From positions 1 through 8,533 of the forward strand of contig JADLHV010000243.1 in the NCBI GenBank assembly GCA_020848595.1: DNA of 8,533 nt, read 5' to 3'. The stretch is from Bacteroidia bacterium (GTDB lineage Bacteria; Bacteroidota; Bacteroidia; NS11-12g; UBA955). The first letter of the stretch is position 1; every line of letters starts with the position of its first letter. The notes beneath the pieces are model-generated. The model ran no database searches. It saw only the letters and a list, made by a program, of their open reading frames with translations, and was not told where the DNA came from. Positions 1-6,723 of this stretch are shown here, piece after piece. The translations under genes were made by a program, and so were the position numbers.

Positions 1-1645
1 AATTTATAATCAAAAACTTTCTGCTTCTGTCTACTATTTATACCTAAAGTCTAAATGGGCTGCAATGGGATTAAATAGTGATGATGCATTCAATAAAGCA
101 CTTCATGATGGTGTTTACACTGTAGCTAGTAAACCAAGTATGGTGCCTGCTATGGCTGTAGCGCTAAACTCTATCGTTTCTGATCTTCAATCTACTATTG
201 GTAAGAAAGAAGAAATGGATTTAGTTTTATATCAAAACGTATCTGTTAAGGATGGTAGTATGAGCAATAATCCTTGGATTCAAGAAACTCCTGATCCAAT
301 GAGTAAGGTAACTTGGGATAATTATGTTTCTTTACCTAAAGCTTTTGCTGAAAAAGAAGGCATTAAAAATGGCGATTTAGTCAATGTTGCCTATGGTAAA
401 GTAGCTTTAAATGGTATGCCTGTGTTTATTCAACCAGGTCAATCTAATGGTACTGTAGGTGTCGCTGTAGGTTATGGTAGAAAAGGTAAAGTCGGAGAAA
501 AGGATGAAATCGAATCTATCGGTAAGAATGCTTATCCTTTCTTAAAATATCAAAATGGAGCTTATGTCAATGTTGTCAATGGGGTTAAAATTACCAAAAT
601 TGATGGTTCTTATGAACTAGCTCAAACTCAAACCCACCACTCTATTGAAGGTCGTGATATCGTAAGAGAAACAACATTCGACCAAATTAAAGAAAATCCA
701 AAAGCGGGTAACGATAAAGCCACACCTCACTTATATACACTTTGGGAAACTAAAGAATATAAAAAAGAAAGTGCTCCAAACCACCACTGGGCTATGGCTA
801 TCGACTTAAATGCTTGTACTGGTTGCAGTGCTTGTGTAGTGAGTTGTTCTATAGAAAATAACGTTCCTGTAGTAGGTCGCGCAGAAGTAAGAAGACGTAG
901 AGAAATGCATTGGATGCGTATCGATCGTTATTTCACTTTCGAAAACCGTAAAATGGTTAATTATACGGATGAATTATTCCTTTCTAGAGATTTTGAAGGA
1001 AAGAATGTAACGAAAGAAAAAGGATTAGAAGCGCTTGATAAATTAGAAGCTCAAGGTAAGGAGAAAGAATATATCTACTGGGAAAATGTTAAGGTTGTTC
1101 ACCAACCTATGATGTGTCAACACTGTGGTCAAGCTCCATGCGAAACAGTTTGTCCAGTATTGGCAACAACACACTCAACAGAAGGTCTAAATCAAATGAC
1201 CTATAACCGTTGTATCGGTACTAAATATTGTGCAAATAACTGCCCTTATAAAGTAAGACGTTTCAATTGGTTTAGATATAATGATAACGATCGTTTCGAT
1301 TTCCACTTCAATAACGACTTAGGTAAAATGGTCATCAATCCTGATGTTACTGTAAGAACTAGGGGAGTCATGGAGAAATGTAGTATGTGTGTTCAAAACA
1401 TTCAAGCTGGTAAAACAAAAGCAAAACGCGAAAAACGCCAATTGAATGATGGTGAAGTGAAAACAGCTTGCCAAAGAGCATGTCCTGCAGGTGCAATCGT
1501 ATTTGGAGATGTAAATGATCCAAATAGTGAAGTACACAAATTATTTAAAAACGAGCGTTCTTACCGTGTATTGGAAGAATTGAATACTCAAACCGCTGTT
1601 AAATACATGGTTAAAGTTAGAGATATTGAACAAGAAAAAGCATAA
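1..1645 (+). CDS. actB: ActB, iron-sulfur subunit of alternative complex III (5' end missing)
   Basis: This is the C-terminal part of ActB, the large periplasmic subunit that carries electrons from the quinol site to the haem subunits. The frame is open from base 2 to the stop, 547 codons, so the ATG at 65 is internal. Family members are about 1000 residues, so roughly half is missing. The remaining piece starts in the molybdopterin-oxidoreductase-like domain (its dinucleotide-binding-like end lies around 290-520), which in ACIII carries no molybdenum cofactor. It continues into a ferredoxin-like domain with four cysteine groups: 815-847 (CxxCxxCxxxC), 1115-1153 (CxxCxxxxCxxxC), 1211-1243 (C, then T at 1220, C, C) and 1379-1483 (CxxC plus CxxxC). 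The Thr replacing a Cys in the third group fits three [4Fe-4S] clusters and one [3Fe-4S], as known for ActB. It lies 26 bases before actC. Confidence 0.95.
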   Translation, partial: IYNQKLSASVYYLYLKSKWAAMGLNSDDAFNKALHDGVYTVASKPSMVPAMAVALNSIVSDLQSTIGKKEEMDLVLYQNVSVKDGSMSNNPWIQETPDPMSKVTWDNYVSLPKAFAEKEGIKNGDLVNVAYGKVALNGMPVFIQPGQSNGTVGVAVGYGRKGKVGEKDEIESIGKNAYPFLKYQNGAYVNVVNGVKITKIDGSYELAQTQTHHSIEGRDIVRETTFDQIKENPKAGNDKATPHLYTLWETKEYKKESAPNHHWAMAIDLNACTGCSACVVSCSIENNVPVVGRAEVRRRREMHWMRIDRYFTFENRKMVNYTDELFLSRDFEGKNVTKEKGLEALDKLEAQGKEKEYIYWENVKVVHQPMMCQHCGQAPCETVCPVLATTHSTEGLNQMTYNRCIGTKYCANNCPYKVRRFNWFRYNDNDRFDFHFNNDLGKMVINPDVTVRTRGVMEKCSMCVQNIQAGKTKAKREKRQLNDGEVKTACQRACPAGAIVFGDVNDPNSEVHKLFKNERSYRVLEELNTQTAVKYMVKVRDIEQEKA

Positions 1646-1671
1646 TTACCTAAAAAAATAACAATCAAAAG

Positions 1672-3024
1672 ATGATTCACGATTCAGTCATTAGACCGCA
1701 GTTAATAACCGGTGATAAGACGCTCCACGACGTCACTACCGAAATATGTCGCCCGATTGAGAACAAACCTTCTACCTCTTGGACAGTAGGTTTTATTCTT
1801 TCGGTAATTTTCTTGGGCATATTGATTCTTTCTCTTGGTGTCACTTTAGCCTACGGTATCGGAACCTGGGGTCTAAACAAATCGGTACAATGGGGTTGGG
1901 ATATCACCAATTTCGTATTCTGGGTTGGTATCGGACACGCTGGTACTTTGATCTCTGCGATTTTGTTGCTTTTCAGACAAAAATGGAGAATGTCTATTAA
2001 CCGTTCTGCTGAAGCAATGACAATCTTCGCGGTAATGTGCGCAGCTATTTTCCCTCTGTTTCACATGGGTCGTATTTGGGTGGGTGGTTACTGGGTATTC
2101 CCTCTGCCAAATGCTTTTGGTTCTCTTTGGGTAAACTTCCACTCTCCTTTGTTATGGGACGTATTCGCAATCTCTACCTATTTTTCTGTGTCTCTAGTTT
2201 TCTGGTACCTTGGTCTTATCCCTGATATCGCTACTGTAAGAGATAGAGCTAAAACAGCTGGTAGAAAATTTTGGTATAATTTCTTCTCTATGGGTTGGAC
2301 TGGTTCTGTTAGAACTTGGAACAGATATGAGGTTGTTTCTTTGATTCTCGCTGGTATCTCTACTCCACTCGTATTATCAGTGCATACAATTGTATCCATG
2401 GACTTTGCAACTTCGGTTGTTCCAGGTTGGCATACAACGATCTTCCCTCCATATTTCGTAGCGGGTGCAATTTTCTCTGGTTTCGGTATGGTGTTAACCT
2501 TGTTAGTTATTGCAAGAAAAGTAATGAACTACCAAGATTTTATTACAATTGGTCACCTAGAAGCTATGTGTAAGGTGGTAATGTTAACCGGTACTATGGT
2601 AGGTTTGGCCTATATAACCGAGTTCTTTGTTGCTGCTTATTCTGGTGTTGAATACGAACAATATGCTTTTATTAATAGAGCAACTGGACCATATTGGTGG
2701 GCTTACTGGAGTATGATGACTTGTAACCTAATTGCACCTCAAGTGTTCTGGTTTAAATGGGCGCGTACTACACCTTGGTTCATTTTCATGTTGTCTATTG
2801 TTGTAAACGTAGGTATGTGGTTCGAACGTTTCGTAATCATTGTAACTTCTTTACATAGAGAATATCTACCTTCAGGTTGGGTAATGTACTCTCCAACAAT
2901 GACTGAAATTGGTATCTTCTTAGGGACTTTCGGGCTTTTCTTTACTTGTTTCTTCTTATTCAGCAAATTCTTGCCCGTAATTAATATGGCTGAAGTGAAG
3001 GGTATTTTGAAAAATAGAGAATAA
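1672..3024 (+). CDS. actC: ActC, NrfD-like membrane quinol-oxidising subunit of alternative complex III
   Basis: ActC is the integral membrane subunit where menaquinol is bound and oxidised before electrons enter ActB. The 450-residue protein has ten hydrophobic helices by eye (about 38-61, 82-101, 114-133, 158-183, 219-243, 258-281, 296-323, 341-362, 367-395, 409-432), the layout expected of the NrfD/PsrC family in ACIII. Recognisable family segments are WVGIGHAGTLISAILLLFRQ near residues 84-103, the helix ending in H131, and NFHSPLLWD at 155-163. H131, H157 and D163 are plausible quinol-site or proton-path residues, judged from recalled family structures and not proven here. Length is normal and no frameshift is seen. 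The ATG has no Shine-Dalgarno sequence, which is usual in Bacteroidota. It is translated as part of the act operon, 20 bases before actD. Confidence 0.96.
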   Translation: MIHDSVIRPQLITGDKTLHDVTTEICRPIENKPSTSWTVGFILSVIFLGILILSLGVTLAYGIGTWGLNKSVQWGWDITNFVFWVGIGHAGTLISAILLLFRQKWRMSINRSAEAMTIFAVMCAAIFPLFHMGRIWVGGYWVFPLPNAFGSLWVNFHSPLLWDVFAISTYFSVSLVFWYLGLIPDIATVRDRAKTAGRKFWYNFFSMGWTGSVRTWNRYEVVSLILAGISTPLVLSVHTIVSMDFATSVVPGWHTTIFPPYFVAGAIFSGFGMVLTLLVIARKVMNYQDFITIGHLEAMCKVVMLTGTMVGLAYITEFFVAAYSGVEYEQYAFINRATGPYWWAYWSMMTCNLIAPQVFWFKWARTTPWFIFMLSIVVNVGMWFERFVIIVTSLHREYLPSGWVMYSPTMTEIGIFLGTFGLFFTCFFLFSKFLPVINMAEVKGILKNRE

Positions 3025-3044
3025 TCATTTTAATAGACAGATAA

Positions 3045-3659
3045 ATGATAGACAAAAAATTATATCTTGACCAGAACAAAACGGTTATGTTCGGAATCTT
3101 CGAAGACCCGGACAAATTTCTAGATGCAGTCGCTCATGTTAACCAAAGTGGCGCTAATATCATCGATTGCTATACGCCGTTCCCAATTCACGGAATAGAA
3201 AAAGCAATGGGCTTGAAGCGTTCTTTGCTTCCAGTTGGCGCTTTTATTTGCGGTTGCTTAGGTTTTATTACCGCAGCTACTTTGCAATTGTATATGATGC
3301 ATTTCGATTGGCCAATGGTTATCGGTAATAAACCAACTGTAGGTGTAAGTTATGTACCAGTTCTTTTCGAAATGAGTGTTTTATTCACTGCCTTTGGTAT
3401 GGCAATATTGTTCTTTACCAGAAGCAAAATGATTCATGGTAAAATTCCTCAAGAAAGAGTCGATCTAAGACAAACAGATGATAGAATGGTTATAGCAATC
3501 GCTACCGACGGTCAATCTGTAGATAAAAATAACTTAAGCAACATGCTTTTTAATGGTGGAGCTGTTGAAGTAAAGGAAAGAACCAATCATGGTTACGAAG
3601 ACTTTACAGATGTTGATATCACCAAAGGTTCAAATATTAACGTAAGTGCCAATCATTAA
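3045..3659 (+). CDS. actD: ActD, DUF3341 membrane subunit of alternative complex III
   Basis: ActD is a small peripheral-to-membrane subunit of ACIII with no cofactor; its role is structural, alongside ActC and ActF. The 204-residue protein has the family's layout: a soluble N-terminal segment (FGIFEDPDKFLDAV at about 16-29, YTPFPIHGIEKAMGL at about 43-57), two transmembrane helices (about 61-84 and 104-124), and a soluble tail. The YTPFPIHG stretch is the strongest family signature I recognise (DUF3341). The C-terminal tail after about residue 150 is polar and looks less conserved. The start at 3045 lies 20 bases after the actC stop, without a Shine-Dalgarno sequence, and the encoded N-terminus leads straight into the conserved region. 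It has no signal peptide. Confidence 0.93.
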   Translation: MIDKKLYLDQNKTVMFGIFEDPDKFLDAVAHVNQSGANIIDCYTPFPIHGIEKAMGLKRSLLPVGAFICGCLGFITAATLQLYMMHFDWPMVIGNKPTVGVSYVPVLFEMSVLFTAFGMAILFFTRSKMIHGKIPQERVDLRQTDDRMVIAIATDGQSVDKNNLSNMLFNGGAVEVKERTNHGYEDFTDVDITKGSNINVSANH

Positions 3660-3661
3660 TT

Positions 3662-3668
3662 AAAGGAG
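3662..3668 (+). promoter_or_regulatory. Shine-Dalgarno-like ribosome binding site before actE
   Basis: The sequence AAAGGAG lies 11 bases before the actE ATG. It is the only clear purine-rich SD motif before any gene in the window; the other starts are preceded by A/T-rich sequence. Bacteroidota generally do not depend on SD pairing, so its functional weight is uncertain. Confidence 0.5.
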
Positions 3669-3679
3669 TAAGCAACACA

Positions 3680-4369
3680 ATGAAGAATTCAATATTAATC
3701 ATAGGAGCCTTGACGGTCGTATCGCTTTCATCTTGCTGGTGGAAAGCAGCTGGCAATGATCCAGGTATCGAGTACGCACCTGATATGTACTACTCCAAAG
3801 GTTATGAGCCAATGAGCCAGTTCTCTGACTCAAGTAAATATCGCTTTAACCCTTATTTTATGTCTATGAGAGAACCCGTTGAAGGTACTGTCGCTATCGG
3901 TCAACTCGATTACCAATACCCTAATGATAATACACCTGAAGGTTATGATGCTTCTGCTTCTTTTAGTATGAATATCACTTTAGATGAAAAAGATCAACTT
4001 GAAGGTGAAAGATTATTCGGTATCTATTGCTCGCCTTGTCATGGTATGAAAGGTGGTAATGATGGTCCCGTTTCTCAAAAACAAGCAGTTCTTAAGCCAG
4101 CCTGGCCTAATTACCAAGATCAATATATCAAGGATTTAGCTATCGGTAAAATCTATCATGTATTGACTTATGGTAAAAATAATATGGGAAGCTATGCCTA
4201 TGCATTAACACCTGCTCAAAGATGGAATGTCGCTAACTACGTCAAAAGACTTAGTATGATGGATGCAGATGGAAATCTTCCTAAGATTCAAGTCGTTAAT
4301 AGTTCTAAAACTGTTACACTTGTTGATACCACTAATGTAAATATTGAACCATTAAATAACGCAAAGTAA
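3680..4369 (+). CDS. actE: ActE, monohaem cytochrome c lipoprotein of alternative complex III
   Basis: ActE is the single-haem cytochrome c subunit of ACIII and hands electrons toward the terminal oxidase. The 229-residue product begins with a lipoprotein signal peptide (basic start, hydrophobic core, lipobox LSSC with C19 as the acylated residue), so the protein should be lipid-anchored facing the periplasm. The residues after C19 (WWK) lack the acidic pattern of the Bacteroidota surface-export signal, which fits retention on the periplasmic side. The class I cytochrome c domain occupies about residues 105-195: haem motif CSPCH at 117-121 and a likely axial methionine, M169, in NNMGSY. The LEGERLFGIYC run before the haem is typical of the family. 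A polar tail of about 35 residues follows. The stop is separated from the actF ATG by one base, suggesting translational coupling. Confidence 0.95.
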   Translation: MKNSILIIGALTVVSLSSCWWKAAGNDPGIEYAPDMYYSKGYEPMSQFSDSSKYRFNPYFMSMREPVEGTVAIGQLDYQYPNDNTPEGYDASASFSMNITLDEKDQLEGERLFGIYCSPCHGMKGGNDGPVSQKQAVLKPAWPNYQDQYIKDLAIGKIYHVLTYGKNNMGSYAYALTPAQRWNVANYVKRLSMMDADGNLPKIQVVNSSKTVTLVDTTNVNIEPLNNAK

Positions 4370-4370
4370 C

Positions 4371-5759
4371 ATGAGCCACGGACACGAAATTCATATTCAT
4401 CAAGAGAATTATAAGTTCACAGGAACGGCTAAAACTATTAGTTTAGCACTCCTCGTAATCGGTATAGTACTTACCGTTGTTGGTATCTTCTCTATTCCTA
4501 AAAATCAAGTATCACATCACGAACCTGCTGTTGCAGAATCTGCTGCTCATGGTAATCATGATGCTGTAACTGCCGAACACTCTGATTTTAATATTCATGG
4601 TGTCGATATTGCTCATAGCGATGAAGCCGTATATCCTGTTAAAGCCGAACATCCTAAACCTTGGTATACCAGAGTTTATATTAGTTTGCTTATCAATGGA
4701 TATTTCTTATTGCTTATCGGTATTTGCGCATTGTTTTTCTTTGCTTTGCAATATATCGCTAATGCTGGTTGGAGTGCCGCTATTTTGCGTATCCCTCAAG
4801 CAATTTCAACTATCTTCCCTGTAGGTGCTATAATTGTATTGCTCGTGTTTATGCTCGATGGTACTAATATCTACCACTGGTTGCACTACGAACACCAACA
4901 TCTTGGACCTAATGACGCTGGTTTTGATAAAATTTTAGATAATAAATCTTGGTTCCTAAACTCTAAAATGGCTTACGGTTTCTTAATCGGTATTCCTATT
5001 GTTTGGTTCTTCTTCGGTAAAAAACTTAGAGGCTTATCTTATAAAGAAGATCAAGAAGGTGGATTAACTTTCTTTAATAAATCTATTCGCTATGGTGCTG
5101 CATTTACTTTATTCTTCGGTTTCTCTCTCTCTATCTTGAGTTGGGTGGTAACGATGAGTGTCGATGCTCATTGGTATAGTACTATCTTCTCTATCTATAA
5201 CTTCGCTACTGGTTGGGTAAGTGTTCTCTCAATTATGGCCTTAATAGTGCTTTACTTAAGAAAAAATGGCTATTTAGGTATCGTTACCGACGAGCACGTC
5301 CACGATTTAGGTAAGTTTATGTTCGCTTTCTCAATTTTCTGGACTTACCTTTGGTTGTCTCAATTCCTATTGATTTGGTATGCTAATATCCCTGAAGAAA
5401 GTATTTACTACTACAAACGTTGGGAAATGCCTTTCAAAATTAATTGGTTCGTTAATTTGATCCTTAATTTCTTAGTGCCTTTCTTGGTATTAATGACTAG
5501 AAATAACAAACGTAATCCTAAAGTGTTAACTTTCGTTGCTATTTGTATTCTTGCAGGTCACTGGAACGATCTTTACTTAATGTTTGTTCCTGGTGCTCTC
5601 GATCACCAAGGTGGAATCGGTATGCTCGAAATTGGTATGACTCTAGCTTTCGTTGGTCTATTCATCTTCTGGGTATTAACTGCTCTAAGTAAAAAAGGCC
5701 TAATCCCTGTAAATCATCCTTATATACAAGAAAGTGCTCACCACGACGTGGGTATATAA
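4371..5759 (+). CDS. actF: ActF, second NrfD-like membrane subunit of alternative complex III
   Basis: ActF is the paralogue of ActC in ACIII (often annotated quinol:cytochrome c oxidoreductase) and is thought to take part in proton translocation. The 462-residue protein has a first helix at about 21-42, then a hydrophilic loop to about residue 98, then about nine more hydrophobic helices starting near 101-128. The N-terminus has four His in residues 3-10 and the first loop has eight more between residues 49 and 93. Such His- and Glu-rich stretches are, from memory, common in Bacteroidota ActF, though their purpose is unclear. Length is normal. It starts one base after the actE stop and is the last act gene here: a strong terminator begins 20 bases after its stop, and no cytochrome oxidase genes follow. 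Confidence 0.94.
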   Translation: MSHGHEIHIHQENYKFTGTAKTISLALLVIGIVLTVVGIFSIPKNQVSHHEPAVAESAAHGNHDAVTAEHSDFNIHGVDIAHSDEAVYPVKAEHPKPWYTRVYISLLINGYFLLLIGICALFFFALQYIANAGWSAAILRIPQAISTIFPVGAIIVLLVFMLDGTNIYHWLHYEHQHLGPNDAGFDKILDNKSWFLNSKMAYGFLIGIPIVWFFFGKKLRGLSYKEDQEGGLTFFNKSIRYGAAFTLFFGFSLSILSWVVTMSVDAHWYSTIFSIYNFATGWVSVLSIMALIVLYLRKNGYLGIVTDEHVHDLGKFMFAFSIFWTYLWLSQFLLIWYANIPEESIYYYKRWEMPFKINWFVNLILNFLVPFLVLMTRNNKRNPKVLTFVAICILAGHWNDLYLMFVPGALDHQGGIGMLEIGMTLAFVGLFIFWVLTALSKKGLIPVNHPYIQESAHHDVGI

Positions 5760-5778
5760 TTCTGTATTTCAACATATT

Positions 5779-5813
5779 AAAAAAGCAAACCACTCATCTG
5801 GTTTGCTTTTTTT
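5779..5813 (+). terminator. Intrinsic terminator of the act operon
   Basis: A perfect 14-bp stem (5779-5792 pairing with 5799-5812) closes a six-base loop CTCATC and runs into seven T's (5807-5813). The 5' arm begins with six A's, so the element could also stop transcription on the other strand. It sits 20 bases after the actF stop. Its 3' arm doubles as the -33 region of the next promoter. Confidence 0.92.
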
Positions 5814-5833
5814 GTTTCTATTCGCTACTTTTG
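5802..5833 (+). promoter_or_regulatory. Bacteroidota-type promoter (TTTG-N20-TAnnTTTG) of the efflux locus
   Basis: TTTG at 5802-5805 and TACTTTTG at 5826-5833, 20 bases apart, match the -33/-7 consensus of the Bacteroidota primary sigma factor. The -33 box lies in the 3' arm of the act terminator. Transcription would be expected to start about 4-8 bases after the -7 box, at about 5838-5841, which is where the next gene's coding sequence appears to begin. This is inferred from the consensus only. Confidence 0.65.
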
Positions 5834-5838
5834 TATTT

Positions 5839-6219
5839 CTGAAAAAGTTAGTATCCATAATATTATTGCTGACGCTTTTGCTTAGAAGTTCTGAGTTTGA
5901 CCAACTTGTAAAAATTCCCGCTTTGGTTAGTCATTACTTAGATCATCTTAATGAGGATGGTAAAATCTCTTTTATGCAGTTTATTGCTATGCATTATGAA
6001 TCTAATAATGGGCATTCTCATCAAAATAATCATAAAGATTTACCTTTTAAATCTCATGATTGTCAAAATTTCTCTCAAATCCTTCTCCTCGAAATTCATG
6101 AACCTACTATATTAGGTTTAACGCCTTCTTTTTATAATCCAACTTTTGCTGTTTACCATAATGATTATCTAATGGATAAACTCGCTTCTATTTGGCAACC
6201 TCCTCAACTCTCTGCTTAA
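5839..6219 (+). CDS. Small His-rich exported protein of a metal-efflux locus, apparent CTG start
   Basis: The reading frame is open back to an ATG at 5734, but that would translate the act terminator hairpin and overlap actF, so I place the start at CTG 5839. From there the 126-residue product begins with two lysines, a hydrophobic run LVSIILLLTLLL (residues 4-15) and a polar segment, as in a signal peptide or membrane anchor. The rest is His-rich: H32, H36, H52, H59, H61, H65, H73, H87 and H107, with C75 in KSHDC; it ends in SIWQPP. From memory, similar proteins of 120-150 residues (Lys-Lys start, HYxxH, PFKSH, terminal WQPP) precede CusA/CzcA genes in other Bacteroidota. A periplasmic metal-binding or sensing role is inferred; no enzyme motif is seen. 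The first in-frame ATG after 5839 is too far in (residue 46) to be the start. Confidence 0.6.
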   Translation: MKKLVSIILLLTLLLRSSEFDQLVKIPALVSHYLDHLNEDGKISFMQFIAMHYESNNGHSHQNNHKDLPFKSHDCQNFSQILLLEIHEPTILGLTPSFYNPTFAVYHNDYLMDKLASIWQPPQLSA

Positions 6220-6236
6220 TTCCAGAACTTCTGGAA
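6220..6236. repeat. Perfect 17-base palindrome directly after the His-rich gene
   Basis: TTCCAGAA-C-TTCTGGAA is a perfect dyad of 8+1+8 bases starting on the base after the stop codon. As RNA it would fold as a 6-bp stem with a five-base loop. There is no T-tract after it, so it is not a standard terminator. An operator, an mRNA-stabilising hairpin or an attenuator arm are all possible. Confidence 0.55.
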
Positions 6237-6240
6237 ACGC

Positions 6241-6266
6241 TTATGTCTGATGTCCGACAGACTTAA
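6241..6266 (+). repeat. Imperfect inverted repeat in the spacer before the four-helix gene
   Basis: Arms 6241-6249 and 6258-6266 pair at 8 of 9 positions (GTCTG with CAGAC, then a T-T mismatch, then TTA with TAA), around an eight-base loop. A competing pairing joins TCCGA 6253-6257 with TCGGA 6268-6272. With the palindrome at 6220-6236 it fills most of the 76-base spacer. Function is unknown. Confidence 0.4.
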
Positions 6267-6295
6267 TTCGGATAATATTAAATTTTATAAATAAC

Positions 6296-6709
6296 ATGAA
6301 TCAACTTCATTCTATGTTGATTTCTGGCGATTTAGTAATCGCTGGTTCAACATTGGGCATCGCTTTATTGGTATGCAGTGCCTTGAAAAATAATACCAAT
6401 TGCACGCTCTCAGCTTCTATACTTTTAATGCTGACTACTTTATTGATGTTTCCTTTGTTAGAAAGAGAAAGTGCAGCTATTTCTATTTCTAATATCTCTT
6501 ATCATACTGCCTTCTACTTTATTTTTATAGGCGCTATTGTATCTCTTATTGCTACTATGTTTAATCGCACTTTTGCTCAAAGTAAATTGATGGTAGTGTT
6601 TGTAGGTGCCTTAATGGTTCTTATTGGTTTTAATATAGCTAGTAAAAATTCAAGAGATTTGAAAAGTACTGTTCAAAAACCTGAATTAAATCAATTTCAT
6701 TCTTCATAA
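6296..6709 (+). CDS. Four-helix membrane protein of unknown function
   Basis: I do not recognise this 137-residue protein. It has four hydrophobic segments by eye (about 11-30, 37-54, 69-88 and 97-115) and a short polar C-terminal tail of about 22 residues. The first loop has Cys at 27 and 36 and the second is acidic (LLERES, about 54-59). There is no signal-peptide cleavage pattern and no His- or Cys-rich metal site in the helices. It is in an apparent operon: 76 bases after the His-rich gene and 14 bases before the HME-RND pump gene, so it probably assists or is regulated with metal efflux. ATG 6296 is chosen because the upstream sequence is noncoding; M7 at 6314 is an alternative. No SD motif is present. 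It could be an accessory of the pump or an unrelated small integral membrane protein. Confidence 0.8.
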   Translation: MNQLHSMLISGDLVIAGSTLGIALLVCSALKNNTNCTLSASILLMLTTLLMFPLLERESAAISISNISYHTAFYFIFIGAIVSLIATMFNRTFAQSKLMVVFVGALMVLIGFNIASKNSRDLKSTVQKPELNQFHSS

Positions 6710-6723
6710 ATAAGTATCTTTTT

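Noticed and set aside
65..67. ATG 65 as the start of actB
   Set aside because: The frame is open to the left edge without a stop, and the encoded residues continue a molybdopterin-oxidoreductase-like domain, so this Met is internal.
1319..1537. Minus-strand open frame inside actB
   Set aside because: It lies opposite the conserved Cys motifs of actB; composition and position show it is a shadow frame.
1779..2966. Several short open frames on both strands inside actC
   Set aside because: All lie within the well-conserved actC gene and none shows a recognisable domain or start context.
4597..4824. Out-of-frame 75-codon + strand frame inside actF
   Set aside because: Shadow of actF; its hydrophobic run comes from reading the actF helix codons out of frame.
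5734..5838. Longer N-terminus of the His-rich gene from ATG 5734
   Set aside because: It overlaps the end of actF, and it would translate the terminator stem and T-tract (the LLFLFLF run). The promoter also lies inside it, and the export signal begins only at 5839.
6220..6236. Palindrome as a heat-shock element (TTCnnGAAnnTTC pattern)
   Set aside because: That element is eukaryotic; the likeness follows from the palindrome and has no meaning in a bacterial spacer.
6265..6295. Second promoter just before the four-helix gene (TAAATTTT resembling TAnnTTTG)
   Set aside because: It lacks the final G and has no TTTG or TTG at the required distance upstream; the region is AT-rich enough to give this by chance.
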